DNA of 64,000 nt, taken from Cololabis saira (Eukaryota; Chordata; Actinopteri; Beloniformes; Belonidae). Below the pieces are notes generated by a model. The model did not search any database and had not been told where the DNA came from. It saw only the letters and a list, made by a program, of their open reading frames with translations. The translations under genes were made by a program, and so were the position numbers. Positions 43,612-54,514 of this stretch are shown piece after piece. Position 1 is the stretch's first letter. Each line of letters starts with the position of its first letter. Where the stretch lies: positions 3,547,625 to 3,611,624 of the forward strand of contig NC_084599.1 in NCBI RefSeq assembly GCF_033807715.1, written 5' to 3'.

Positions 43612-44090
43612 CCGTATTTTCTGGACTATAAGCCGCATCTGCTCTATTTTAAAAAAAAAAAATTATAAAAAAAAGATATACAAGCCGCACCTGCTCCAGT
43701 TAAAAAAAAAAGATATTGAAGCCACAGATATTTATGTTGTTAGATTAGATATTTACTACATGTACAGGAGGATTTTGGAGTAAATGATGTACATGTTTGT
43801 ACCTAAATAGATCCTTTCCTAACAGTGTCTTTTAAAATGGCAGCAACTTGCAAATGGCAGTATTTATTTATTTATTTATCTGTTTGAAATCTGCTTCTAC
43901 CTACTTCTATCTGCTAAAGAAGAAGTAGCGTATTCTTCTTTGCATTTATTTTGTCTTAGTTTTGATTCTAATTCCAGTTAGAGCGCCCCGAGCGGTGGAA
44001 GAAAAATCCACAGAATAGCCGCACCTTTGTATAAGCTGCATGGTTGAAAACCTATGAAAAAAGTAGCGGCTTATAGTCCAGAAAATACTG
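43612..44090. mobile_element. TA-flanked MITE, 479 bp
   Basis: Ends ccgtattttctggactataa and ttatagtccagaaaatactg, flanked by TA. 'aagccgca' phrases repeat inside. It lies about 40 bp downstream of the desmoglein EC1 exon, in its following intron. Confidence 0.75.
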
Positions 44091-44133
44091 TATTTCATTG
44101 AAGTCTCGAAAATACCTCGCAGTAATGGCTTAC

Positions 44134-44289
44134 ATGGTAGGCTGGGCATTTTGCCCTGTCCAGCGAGCCAGTAACACGTACAAAGCCAGTGTTACGATCA
44201 GCCACAAACAGACTGTAGGGTGGGCGATCAGCTCCTGGTCCTGTGAGGAAGTACTCCACCTTTCCCTCGAGGTCTCTGTCAGAGCGAAT
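44134..44289 (-). CDS. Desmoglein-like exon, EC1 cadherin domain (second gene)
   Basis: 156 nt (52 codons) between a 3' splice site (tttccag/ATTCGC) and a 5' splice site (TACCAT/gtaagc). It encodes the middle of cadherin repeat EC1: SDRDLEGKVEYFLTGPGAD, then PPYSLFVADRNTGFVRVTG and the LDR motif that binds calcium in cadherins. Desmogleins have the same G-x-G-x-D-x-PP-y-x-x-F-V pattern. It joins in phase to the exon at 44652-44771. The next exon should begin inside EC1 on the left but is not recognisable in the window. Extracellular adhesive domain of a desmosomal cadherin at cell-cell junctions, if the gene is intact. Confidence 0.85.
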
Positions 44290-44651
44290 CTGGAAACAAA
44301 ACAGTGTCCAAGTAAAGGGAGTTAACACACAGTTGGGTTCAGTTTATTTCCACAGCATTGATATAAATGTGCCCTTTATTCCAGATGTCACGTACATTTC
44401 AATTTATTATGACACTATATGATTCATGGCACAGTGACCACTTTTATCTTTTATTCTTGGGCGTTGTTTTGTTTGGCTGCCTCCCAACCGTTGAAAAATG
44501 CTCTGTATCTATATCTGCCTGATGCTCCGGGCAAAACAGCTGGTGATTAAATCTCATTCATTAATGTTGCTGATACTCACTCAGGCACCTTTCTAATAAA
44601 TCATTGATCCATCATGTCATTAACCATAAATCAAGTTGTGTTGTTGTTCAC

Positions 44652-44771
44652 CTTTGCAATGAATTCCAGGTGGGTGTAGTCAGTGTTCTCCATCAGTTTG
44701 GCAGGAGGAAGGATAAAGTTTCTCCTCACCCTCCTCAGTGCCTTGGTCTCCTTTGCTTCAACATTGTTCAC
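44652..44771 (-). CDS. Desmoglein-like exon, propeptide end and start of EC1 (second gene)
   Basis: 120 nt (40 codons) with splice sites tttgcag/GTGAAC and GCAAAG/gtgaac. It encodes the end of the propeptide with a furin-type site RRVRR, followed by NFILPPAKLMENTDYTH and EFIAK, the N-terminal strand of mature EC1. In desmosomal cadherins cleavage after this basic motif activates adhesion. A conserved Trp used for strand swapping is not at the usual second position (the residues are NF), which is notable. The signal-peptide exon should lie to the right, but I did not find a convincing one between 44.8 and 55.5 kb. Confidence 0.82.
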
Positions 44772-44772
44772 C

Positions 44773-45312
44773 TGCAAACACAAACAAAATAGTTAATGGC
44801 AAGACAGTACCGTCACTGGGTTTTGTTCTACACCATCTTGGCAGGCGCTGACTCCGTCCAAACCAAAATCCAAAAATGGACCAAGGGGTGGAATGAACAC
44901 GCACACAAAACCTCAGTTATCACCATCCAGCTATTTTACTATTGTACATGAACTTGCATTCGTACTGATTGGATCTGTCTGAACCCTTAATTCATTAAAT
45001 GTAATGTAATGCTTTATTATCCCACAAATTTAAATTATTGACCCCGGTAACTATCAGTAAGGAAGCCTCTTTAACGAGTCATTGTGACATGTTATTACTG
45101 TTTCCTCTGATCGCTCAGCATGTTTACATGATAGAGAGAAAAAAGAGTTGTTGCATTCATTTGACTGCCATTATTTTAAATACACTTCTTGTAAATCAAC
45201 CAACACACCCAGATAATGAAATTGAGTAAAACTAAATGGCACACAACTCTATATTTCAGTGTCACCACATGACTACAGTCCCCTACTCTCATTGAGTAAC
45301 TGTATTCACCAA
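44773..45312. other. Probable intron, no other feature
   Basis: No exon, RNA gene or recognised repeat seen. Confidence 0.4.
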
Positions 45313-46745
45313 ATCAATGAGTGAATGTGCAAGAATTTTCCAGCTAAATGCGGAAAAGACAGAGGTGATCATTTTTGGCCTTTAAAATGAAAGGGAAAAG
45401 ATCAGCGCTCACCTTGGCTCCATGTCATTGACAGCTACAAATCAAGCCAGAAATCTTGGTGTAATTATTGACTCAGACCTGAATGTCAACAGCCATCTAA
45501 AGTTTATCACTAAATCTGCCTATTACCACCTAAAAAAACATTAATTAATTAAGTAAGGGGATTCTGTCTAAACAAGACATGGAAAAACTTATTCATGCAT
45601 TCATTTTCAGTAGGTTGGATTATTGCAATGGCATCTTTACAGGCCTTAACAAGAAATCTATCAGGCAGCTGCAGCTGATCCAGAACGCTGGAGAGTCCTT
45701 ACAAACACCAGGAAACTGGACCACATTACACCAGGAAACTGGACCATATTACACCAGGAAACTGGACCACATTACACCAGGAAACTGGACCATATTATAC
45801 CAGGAAACTGGACCATATTACACCAGGAAACTGGACCATATTATACCAGGAAACTGGACCATATTACACCAGGAAACTGGACCATATTACACCAGGAAAC
45901 TGGACCATATTACACCAGGAAACTGGACCATATTACACCAGGAAACTGGACCATATTACACCAGGAAACTGGACCATATTACACCAGGAAACTGGACCAT
46001 ATTACACCAGGAAACTGGACCACATTGCACCAGGAAACTGGACCACATTACACCAGGAAACTGGACCATATTACACCAGGAAACTGGACCATATTATACC
46101 AGGAAACTGGACCATATTACACCAGGAAACTGGACCATATTACACCAGGAAACTGGACCATATTACACCAGGAAACTGGACCATATTACACCAGGAAACT
46201 GGACCATATTACACCAGGAAACTGGACCATATTACACCAGGAAACTGGACCATATTACACCAGGAAACTGGACCACATTGCACCAGGAAACTGGACCATA
46301 TTACACCAGGAAACTGGACCATATTACACCAGGAAACTGGACCATATTACACCAGGAAACTGGACCATATTACACCAGGAAACTGGACCACATTACACCA
46401 GGAAACTGGACCATATTACACCAGGAAACTGGACCACATTACACCAGGAAACTGGACCATGTTACACCAGGAAACTGGACCATATTACACCAGGAAACTG
46501 GACCATATTACACCAGGAAACTGGACCACATTACACCAGGAAACTGGACCATGTTACACCAGGAAACTGGACCATATTACACCAGGAAACTGGACCACAT
46601 TACACCAGGAAACTGGACCACATTACACCAGGAAACTGGACCATATTACACCAGGAAACTGGACCACATTCCCCCGGTCATGAAATCACTACACTGGCTT
46701 CCAGTGAGTCAAAGGATAGAGTTTAAAATCTTACTGCTGGTCTAC
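45313..46745 (+). pseudogene. LINE (L2/Rex1-like) reverse-transcriptase C-terminal region with internal minisatellite
   Basis: With a few stops, the plus strand gives the end of a fish L2/Rex1-type ORF2: LNAEKTEVIIFG, NLGVIIDSDLN, then open from 45579: FIFSRLDYCNGIFTGLNKKS and RQLQLIQNA. It resumes after the repeat array with VMKSLHWLPVSQRIEFKILL and LLVYK. The array at 45711-46673 expands what is normally one short segment (KLDHITP) of this region. The 441-codon frame is therefore a LINE frame inflated by the repeat, not a host gene. Confidence 0.85.
45711..46673. repeat. Minisatellite, 23-bp unit, about 42 copies, inside a LINE
   Basis: Unit ggaaactggaccatattaca + cca, with variants cacattaca, tattatacc, cacattgca and catgttaca. 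Because 23 is not a multiple of 3, all three frames are used in turn (TRKLDHI, ETGPYY, GNWTIL), and none contains a stop. Confidence 0.97.
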
Positions 46746-46874
46746 AAACATCCGGGGGCGTGCGTCCACTTGCGCCCTTTGCCGCCGCGCAAACTCAGCG
46801 GCGTGCGCCCTGATGCGCGCCGCCGACCTCACACATACACAATGAATGGGAAAGCCGGCGGCTGCCGCTGTGCG

Positions 46875-46964
46875 CAGAGCCGGATTAACGCAAAGGCAAA
46901 CTAGGCACGTGCCTAGGGCCCGACAGGGGGGGGGGCCCAGACAGAGGGACAAAAAAAAAAAAAA

Positions 46965-46997
<33 letters not shown>

Positions 46998-48189
46998 GTC
47001 TGCACACATATTAATGGTTGATAACATGCCGGTGAAAACCTAAGGCATATATATATGTGCATTATTACTATATTTAGTATACATACATATATATATACGC
47101 ATACATACGCACAGGGCCGCCGCAAGGGATGTGCGAACCGTGCGACCGCACGGGGCCTGGCGCCCCAAGGGGCCTGGCGCTATGGACCGTTTTTTTTTTC
47201 CCCCAATTTTTTTTTTTTTTCCTTATAAATATCAACAGTCACGTTCCATTACAGACTTAAATGTGTACTAGTCTGTGCATATCAATATATGTGCAATGAT
47301 GACGCGTGTCTGTTGTTCAATACAACTGATCAGACCAAGCGTGGACACAAGCTAGTCTGATCCAGACGGTGGAGTTGGAACAAACTGTCACACAATGTCG
47401 AGAGAACGAGACAGATTCAGGAAATTTCCATCAGGGGATGAAAAAAGAAAAAAACAAAAGAAAATGGAAGAGTTTAATGCCTCTCTGAAAGGCACGTTTG
47501 ATAAATTTGTTACAAAAATCACTGATCCGCCCGGGTCTCAAGCAGCCGTGGGGCCCCGCGTCGAGGTAAGCCCAGATGATGATGAGGCAGGGGAAGGTAT
47601 CCAGTATTTTGCTAATTGGAGAGTTAAAATTGCGCATATAGACACCCGATCCGACCCGAAAAACCCAAAAATTTCGCGCGCGCTCGCTACGCTCACGCGC
47701 AAGGGCCCCCCTGGCTATTTCACACAGGGCCTCGCAAATCTCTCAAACGGCTCTGCATACGCATACACATACATATACACATACAGACATACATACTACA
47801 GCACACTTTGTCTTACTGCAAATTCTATTGGTCTTTGTAGATTTGACTTCTTATTTAACTATTCAATTTAATCAACACATTTAATTAAGATTTTCTGCAA
47901 AATGCTCACAATCGATAAGATAAGGATAATTTAATAGCATTTAATAGAGCATTGTAATAACGTATAAATAATAAAAATCTAAAAATAGTCTGATAGACTG
48001 TTTAATATACAACACATGACTTATTTTGGAATACAAAGAACCAACTTGACTATGACTTTGCTATGTAAAATGTGAATTAAGTTTTATTAGTAACTTTGGT
48101 AAGTTTAAGATTTCATAAATAACATCGATGGAGGGGGGCCCAAAAATCACAGGCTGCCTAGTGTAGTCCATTTATTTAATCCGGCTCTG
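46875..48189 (+). mobile_element. hAT element, 1,315 bp, nested in a GC-rich MITE
   Basis: Inverted ends cagagccggattaa / ttaatccggctctg with an identical 8-bp duplication gctgtgcg on both sides. The related MITE at 50010 has the uninterrupted gctgtgcgcctctatgtg context. The interior contains a T-run retroposon tail (46960-47110), a GC-rich segment (47115-47180) and an N-terminal transposase remnant. Confidence 0.88.
47395..47660 (+). pseudogene. hAT transposase N-terminal fragment
   Basis: ATG at 47395 followed by a basic stretch (RFRKFPSGDEKRKKQKKMEE) and FNASLKGTFDKFV, resembling the N terminus of fish hAT transposases with a TTF/ZMYM-like arrangement. Similarity stops at about residue 85, after which the frame runs into unrelated sequence. 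There is no catalytic DDE or dimerisation region, so this is a relic inside the 1,315-bp element. Confidence 0.6.
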
Positions 48190-48277
48190 GCTGTGCGCCC
48201 TCTAAGTGGAAAAAGGCTTTACTCATCATTCCCAGTAGCTGCTAACTCCAGGCCCTATTCAAACAGATCAGCTAACC

Positions 48278-48390
48278 CAGGGGTGTCGGACTCCAGTCCT
48301 CCAAGGCTGGTGTGCTGCATGTGCTGAAGCAGGGAAACATCTGAAACATGCAGGAATGCAGCCCTCGAGGACTGGAGTCCGACACCCCTG
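48278..48390. mobile_element. Short hAT MITE, 113 bp, with 8-bp duplication
   Basis: caggggtgtcggactccagt and its complement at the ends, identical octamers agctaacc on both sides. Internal 'gaagcagggaaacatctgaaacatgcagg' relates it to the 225-bp family. Removing it restores an open L1-like context. Confidence 0.9.
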
Positions 48391-48399
48391 AGCTAACCA

Positions 48400-48660
48400 G
48401 TCTCAAAATGGGTCCGAAAAAAACCAACATGGATCCAAAAAGGAGAAAACGGAAGATGACCTGGCCTCACTTGTTCAGGTAAAGGAGCTGCTCCAGCAGC
48501 AGGAAGACATGTTTTTGCACTCCTACAGCAGCAACAAGACAACTTTAAGGGTTTTGTAAACATCATCTTAGACTCCACCAACTCCAGACTGGATGCTATT
48601 ACTAAGGAGATAAAAGCAAGTATCCAATTCACACAGAACGAGGTTGATGACATAAACACT
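48400..48660 (+). pseudogene. L1-type LINE ORF1 5' fragment
   Basis: The plus strand encodes MGPKKTN, a QQQ-rich coiled coil (KELLQQQEDM), then DNFKGFVNIILDSTNSRLDA and IQFTQNEVDDI after frame changes, as in ORF1 coiled coils of fish L1 elements. It is cut at 48661 by the next MITE. Confidence 0.65.
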
Positions 48661-49325
48661 AAAGCTGCTTTCACATAGATCACGGCAACACCGCCGGGGT
48701 GGCGCAGACTCGGCGCAGAGTCGGCGCAAGTGGGAGCAGAGTCGTTGCAAGTTGCTTGGCGACCGAAAAAAAGTTTTTCCGGTCTGGTGCCGTTTTCCCA
48801 TTCATTGTGTATGTGCTGCCGCTGCTCAAGGGCACAGGGCTTTGCACCGAGGTCGGCGGCACGCAACAGGGCGCACGCCGGGTTGCCGCGGCAGCAAGGA
48901 CGCAAGGCGGCGCAAGACGGCGCAAGACGGCGCAAGACGGCCCAATCTGCCACTGCGAATTGAACATTTTTTAATTTCACCGTGCGCCCTGTGACGGCAT
49001 CTCGGCGGTGTCCAATAGGAGAGAAGGTGCTGGAGGAGAAAAAGAACTTGCAGCTTATAGATCAGAGACGATGATCTTGGCTGTGAGTCTGTGTGAGGAG
49101 CTGTGGGATGAGACTGCAGGACTATCGTGACATCAATAAAAAGGGACAAAAGTGGAGAGAAATCTCCCAGAATTTGGACATACCTGGTGTGTTTAAAAGT
49201 GGTAGAAATGTGATATTCTTTTGCTCTTTTAACAATAAAATGTTCATTTAAAATTAAATATAGCATTTCCATGCCTCATATCAGGATCAATTGAATCATT
49301 TATCAATATATGGTTATGAAAATCC
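48661..49325. mobile_element. GC-rich MITE family member
   Basis: Starts gctgctttcacatagatca, contains (ggcgcaagac)n at about 48905-48945, and landmarks shared with 38520-39285 (gcaagttgcttggcgaccga, atttggacatacctgg). The right boundary is uncertain. Confidence 0.6.
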
Positions 49326-49424
49326 CATATGTCAATACTTTTGCAACTGAAGCTCTACATGTCCACTCAGTATAAAAATCTAGATGACTGACATGAGCTA
49401 AAAAAGAACAACATAGTTCAGAAA

Positions 49425-49575
49425 GGTTTTTTTTTTTTTTTTTGTCTGCACACATATTAATGTTTGATACCATGCCGGTAAAAACTTAAGGCATATATAT
49501 GGGCATTATTACTATATTTAATATATATATACATATATATACGCATACATATACATATATGAATAAGTACGCGAT
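49425..49575 (-). repeat. Retroposon 3' tail, reverse of 31515 family
   Basis: T-run followed by gtctgcacacatattaatg and gccggtaaaaacttaaggc, a close match to 46985-47110. Confidence 0.65.
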
Positions 49576-49715
49576 ACACGCAGACGCGCCCTGCTCTGCG
49601 CCGACTCTGCGCCCACTTGCGGCCACTTGCGCCCACCTTGCGCCGTCTCTGCGCCGAGTCTGCGCCCAACCCGGCGGTGTGCGCGGTGGAAACTGCGTTC
49701 TAGGTGAAAGCCGCT

Positions 49716-49875
49716 TTGCGCCGTCTTGCGCCGTCTTGCGCCGTCTTGCGCCGTCTTGCGCCGTCTTGCGCCGTCTTGCGCCCTTACTGCCGCGGCAACC
49801 CGGCGGCAACCCGGCGGCAACCCGGCGGCAACCCGGCGGCAACCAGGCGGCAACCAGGCGGCAACCCGGCGGTGT
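49716..49875. repeat. Two adjacent short tandem arrays, 10-bp and 11-bp units
   Basis: gcgccgtctt repeated about 6-7 times (49715-49780), then cggcaacccgg repeated about 7 times (49795-49870). Both are part of the GC-rich MITE family; its right end is at about 50043 (tgtgaaaaccgctta). Confidence 0.9.
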
Positions 49876-50074
49876 GCGTCCACTTGCGCCCTATGCCGCC
49901 GCGCAAACTCAGCGGCATGCGCCCTATTGCGCGCCGCTGACCTCGGCGGCAGACCCTGCGCCCTTGCGCGGAGGCAGCACATACACAATGAATGGGAAAG
50001 CCGGCGGCGGCTGCCGCTGTGCGCCTCTATGTGAAAACCGCTTAACAAAGCAGGTGACAGACCTGGACGACTCA

Positions 50075-50290
50075 GGGGAGTGACTCAGCAAATCTTTGCT
50101 GGGACCTTTGTACTGCAAGTTTATGTATAAAAATAAAGAAGACGGGACTATCAACAAGAACGCGGTGATTTGTACATTTTGTAAAAAAGAATTTTCTTAT
50201 CAGCGGAGCTGCTCCAGCCTGAATTATCATTTAAATGCTAAACATGTCCGGACAAGTTCCATTGTAAACGTTACAGCTACTAGTACTTGA
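50075..50290 (+). pseudogene. BED zinc-finger fragment of a hAT transposase
   Basis: The open plus-strand frame encodes FMYKNKEDGTINKNAVICTF followed by CKKEFSYQRSCSSLNYHLNA-KH. This is a BED-type finger, C-x2-C ... H-x4-H, as at the N terminus of ZBED/hAT-Ac transposases. The frame stops at 50290 and the rest of the transposase is missing. Confidence 0.75.
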
Positions 50291-50342
50291 ATTGCTGTAT
50301 AGAGTCAGCTTTAGTTTAATTTTGAATTGAGAGTCCGCTTAA

Positions 50343-50683
50343 AGGAGGTTGAGGCAGGATTGAGGCAGGATTTATGAAAAAAATTTGTATACGTTTTAAG
50401 TTTTCTAGTAATAAAGTCAGATGAAGCGTTCCAAACCAAAAAGAATGAGCCCTCTAGTGTATCTCTCCGTTGCCTTGAACAGGCTGTGTGCTGCAAAATG
50501 TGCTGCAGTGCTGGGGCCGAGTTTCCCGCGCTGTCCTGCGGATGTGACGTCAAATGACGCTGCATGCGTGTTCTCCCCGTTCTCCGGTGCCGGCTTCGTT
50601 GTTGGCTGCAGTACCCCCGACGGCCGTCGTGGTGAAGGGTGGCGCTATAGAGTCTCATTTTTTTAAAAGAGCCTCATGCTCCT
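50343..50683 (+). mobile_element. TTAA-flanked MITE, copy 4
   Basis: 341 bp between two TTAA; the left terminus has decayed (aggaggttgagg) while the right end reads gcctcatgctcct. Confidence 0.85.
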
Positions 50684-50689
50684 TTAAGT

Positions 50690-52655
50690 GCCTATTTGAG
50701 ACTCAGTCGTATTTTATTTTCTGAATTTTATTTATTTAACTGTATTTGTATTGCATTTTTGAATAATGCACCTGGCCTAATTGATGTGGTTGAGCTTTTT
50801 CTTTTGAATTTATGTTATGAAACACACTTCACCAATAAAAATGTCGATTTCAAATCTTCTCTTCTTAGTGTATTCAATTGATTAGTCGTGCACTGCAATT
50901 TTGCAATGTCCTAGAATTCAAATTCTTTATTTGGGGACCTTTAGCAGATATGAGATTAAAATGTGATTAATTAGATTAATTAAGTATAAATCCTGTAATT
51001 AATTAGATTCATTTTTTTAATCGCTTGACAGCACTACTAAGTATACATCTTTGCATCTGTATGGGTATTTAAGATTTCTTCAACAGTGTAGTTTACCTTA
51101 ACAAACCCAGCTACTGAGGGTGAGATGCAAACCACAAAGTTAAGATTGAAACTGCTGGTTTCATTTGTTGCAGAGGCACAGATTATGATACAAAACATAA
51201 AAAATGATGCCATCACAGCTTATTCAAAATTAGGGAAACGGCACTACTCTTGTTGTAGTTAACACACACAGCTGTTACCAGTGACACTGCTATGACGATG
51301 TGTGCACGTTTCACAGAGAACTAAGAAGTCATTTAACTTTTTGTCCTGTGAGATCCCCTGCGCTCAGCCCAATGTGGACTTGGGGTTTCAGGAGGAAAAG
51401 TAATAAAGGACATGCTAGTTGTAGAAGCCACTGAGGTGTATCTCGACGGAAAAACCTTTTTGACGCGCTTACTTTTCATATGCCAGGTGCATGATGAATG
51501 AATGTCCACTTACACTGTCTTTGCGATGCACAATATACATTTATTTGTCACTCATATAATCCAGTTTTTGCAAATTACAGACTTACACCAGCCCGGTACC
51601 GCATGACATTCCGTGCATACATACGTGCGGTCAAAAACTGTTTCCTCCTGCCAGTCAGAAACACACCTAGTGAGCCAAAAAAGGCTAAATAGACTAAATA
51701 GGTTTCAGCGTCACACTGAAACCAATCAGCACCTTGTAATCTGCTCTTACACAAGTTTCAGCTAAGAGAATATACTTGGTTCTTTTTTATTATATTTTTC
51801 CACAAGGAATTTAATAGGAGACAAGCAGACCCCTTGTCTTTGCACCACCGCCCCTTGTGAGCAGCGAACAGCCCTCTTTTATGGCCCCACCTTAATTGGG
51901 CAGTTACCTTCCACAGAGGGGTGCACAGTACCAACAAATAGACCAAATAATACACTTTACGATAATCCCTCCAAGCCTAAAAAACATAAACCAAAATAAT
52001 CGCCAGTGTGCAAAATGATAATAAATGAATATGAATGAATTACTTAACTTCCCCTATTCCCTCGCATGCATTGGCCCCTTCCTTGCGGGATGATATGAAA
52101 ACCCCGTCTCACTGCAGAGCGCGCTTCCCCAATGAGACGTGACAGAGACACAGACAGAGGAAGCGTCAAGGTAAGTAAATGAACAAACAAACCGGTTTGT
52201 TTGTTCCTGAGTTTTAGTGTTGAGTAAAACTCTAGTGTGTTAGAGTCAGTAGTCATAGCTGCAGCTAGAGAACAAGACTATAATAGTTAGTTTCAAAACT
52301 TCATGGTAGATATGCTGCTATAGGCCTATGCTGCAGGGGGGCACCGACATGATCCACTGGGCGGTGCCTCTCACCCTTCTTCTCTTCTCCTCTTTCATTT
52401 TTTATTTATTATAAGTATCTCATAGCCATCATTTTTGTCCATCGTTCTTGTAGTTTGTTGTGCTGGTCTGCCCCCCTATTTTTTCAGTTTTTTGCATGTT
52501 TGCCGGCCAGAGCTTCAGGAGCTGCATGTTGACCTGCAGTCCCCCCCTCTGATCATCCCACTGCTTCTTCCACCTGTCTGTGTAAATGTCTGCTATATGC
52601 TTGCTGACATCCTGGAAAGATCCTAGATTGAAAAATTTAATTGAAAGTAAAATTG
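50690..52655. other. No gene recognised
   Basis: About 2 kb of AT-rich, apparently low-copy sequence. Short open frames (for example 51498-51692) have no recognisable features. It would lie between the two desmoglein genes. Confidence 0.45.
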
Positions 52656-52657
52656 AA

Positions 52658-52731
52658 TGATTGAATGAATGAATGAATGAATGAATGAATGAATGAATGA
52701 ATGAATGAATGAATGAATGAATGAATGAATG
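52658..52731. repeat. (TGAA)n microsatellite
   Basis: About 18 uninterrupted tetranucleotide units. Confidence 0.97.
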
Positions 52732-52734
52732 CTT

Positions 52735-53412
52735 TGCCTAGTGGTGGTGTGTAACCTGATCCCTCTTATAAACAAGTTGCCACTTGTTCACAATGAAACT
52801 TAATAAACAATACAAGCTTTCTTAGTTGCTTACTACAATGCAAAAATTAATAAATAAAATTCTGCAGTAACCTAACTCAGCTCAGTATGCCGGACCCTGA
52901 CCTTTATATGACCAGGTTTGTCACTGTAAACCTTAGCTAACCCTGAAAAAGAGACAAGTATACATCTAAATGCAAATGAATAAAGAAATATTTGTGAAAA
53001 CATTTTATTAGCACATGGAAATATGATACACTCCCCCAATTCAGCTTATAAAGGAAATAAAAAGTCACCTTGCTCTGTCATATACAGCCGACCATGGATA
53101 TTGCTAAACACAAGACACCATTTAATGTCTGTATACATTTCTGAACAATTACATAAAACAATGATCAAACTCAACATTTTTCAGTACTAAAAATAGTAAT
53201 GAAACAAAGTGCTTCATCAAATTTGGTATATTAATTATCAAGACAAGACTGCCATTCCAACGCTTTAACCACAGTTCCTTCTACATGCAGCATCTGATTA
53301 TTTCCATCATAGTTTGTCCGTGTTTCATTAAGCTAGTCGAACAAAGCATACCTCTTCACATATAGGGTATGCGTTATGAGCTAAAATTCTAACAGATTAA
53401 AAAAGATTACAC
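52735..53412. other. No gene recognised
   Basis: AT-rich sequence without recognisable exon or repeat. Confidence 0.4.
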
Positions 53413-53414
53413 AT

Positions 53415-54112
53415 TGAATTTACATTTAGGTATTTAGCAGATGCCTTTATCCAGAGCAACTTACATGTAAGGAACAATATTCAATAATCATCACAGTCAG
53501 AAACCTTGTCATAAGTATAAAATTAAAACTACAACAATTTAAATGTATTCAAAATGACTAAATAAAACAGAAAAGGTCCAAAGGGGCAAAGTAAGGTAGA
53601 GTTTGAGATGTTAAGGTGTACGAGGTGTTAGAAAAAAAAAGGTATTCTTTGAAGAGATGATGCTTTAGGAAATTTGTTACACTTATGGCCTCTGCGCCAA
53701 ATCTGGCCCGCCACCTCATTTAACCAGCCAACTGTACGTCAGGTCCCAGGTGGTGAGAAATAATAATAACTTTCATTTATATAGCACCTTTCATGGAAAC
53801 CAAGGTGACTTTACAATGGTCGTATATTATTCATTCACTCCATTCATACTTGGTGATGGTAAACTACGTGAGTAGCCACAGCTGCCCTGGGGCAGACTGA
53901 CAGAAACGTGGCTGACAATCGGCACCGATGGCCTTTCCGACCATCACCATAACCAGAACTTTCACACACCAGCAATACCACTGGGGGCAAGGGGCGGTGA
54001 AGTGTCTTTCTCAAGGACACAACGACAGATGACTGGGAGGACCGAGGTTTAAACTGGCAAAATCTTGGATCACTGGACGACCCTCTCTACCACCCGAGCC
54101 ACTGCAACTCCA
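53415..54112. repeat. Two fish interspersed-repeat fragments
   Basis: 53415-53475 has 'ttagcagatgcctttatcca...caacttacat', a widespread fish repeat end. 53755-54112 begins 'ataataactttcatttatat' and ends with 'ctcaaggacacaacgacag ... gagccactgc', another common fish element. Classes are uncertain. Confidence 0.55.
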
Positions 54113-54514
54113 ACTATTATTCAAATGAATTGAATTTAAGATCATCGTATGCAAGGCATACAATTTTACCCTGACTAGAAACAGCCTTGAAAACATGTCG
54201 AGATCTAAATGAACAGGAACTGGGAGTCGTGTGACACTGTTCATCGAGAATGCACTCAGGTGTGTGGAGTATTGAATTAGTTGTTATCAAATCACTGACT
54301 TTGTTGACATATCGCATCAAGCCTTTTATAGTGCAGATTTAAGCATTGGCCACATCATTGAAGAAACAAAACCCTATCTGTCAGTAACAGATAAATGCAG
54401 AGGCAGTTAAGATAAAAATGTTACCAAGAGCAGTTGCTGCATAACTGACCCTGACTCACTACAATGATTATGTGGCCAGAAAGACACCGAGTCTGATAAC
54501 AACACAGACACTTC

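Noticed and set aside
45711..46673. CRISPR array
   Set aside because: Units are contiguous 23-bp repeats without unique spacers, in a vertebrate-type genome.
45579..46904. 441-codon frame as a host repeat protein
   Set aside because: Its non-repeat ends are the reverse transcriptase C terminus of a LINE; the middle is a 23-bp minisatellite.
51498..52626. Small open frames of 60-70 codons
   Set aside because: No recognisable domain, splice context or codon bias; consistent with chance.
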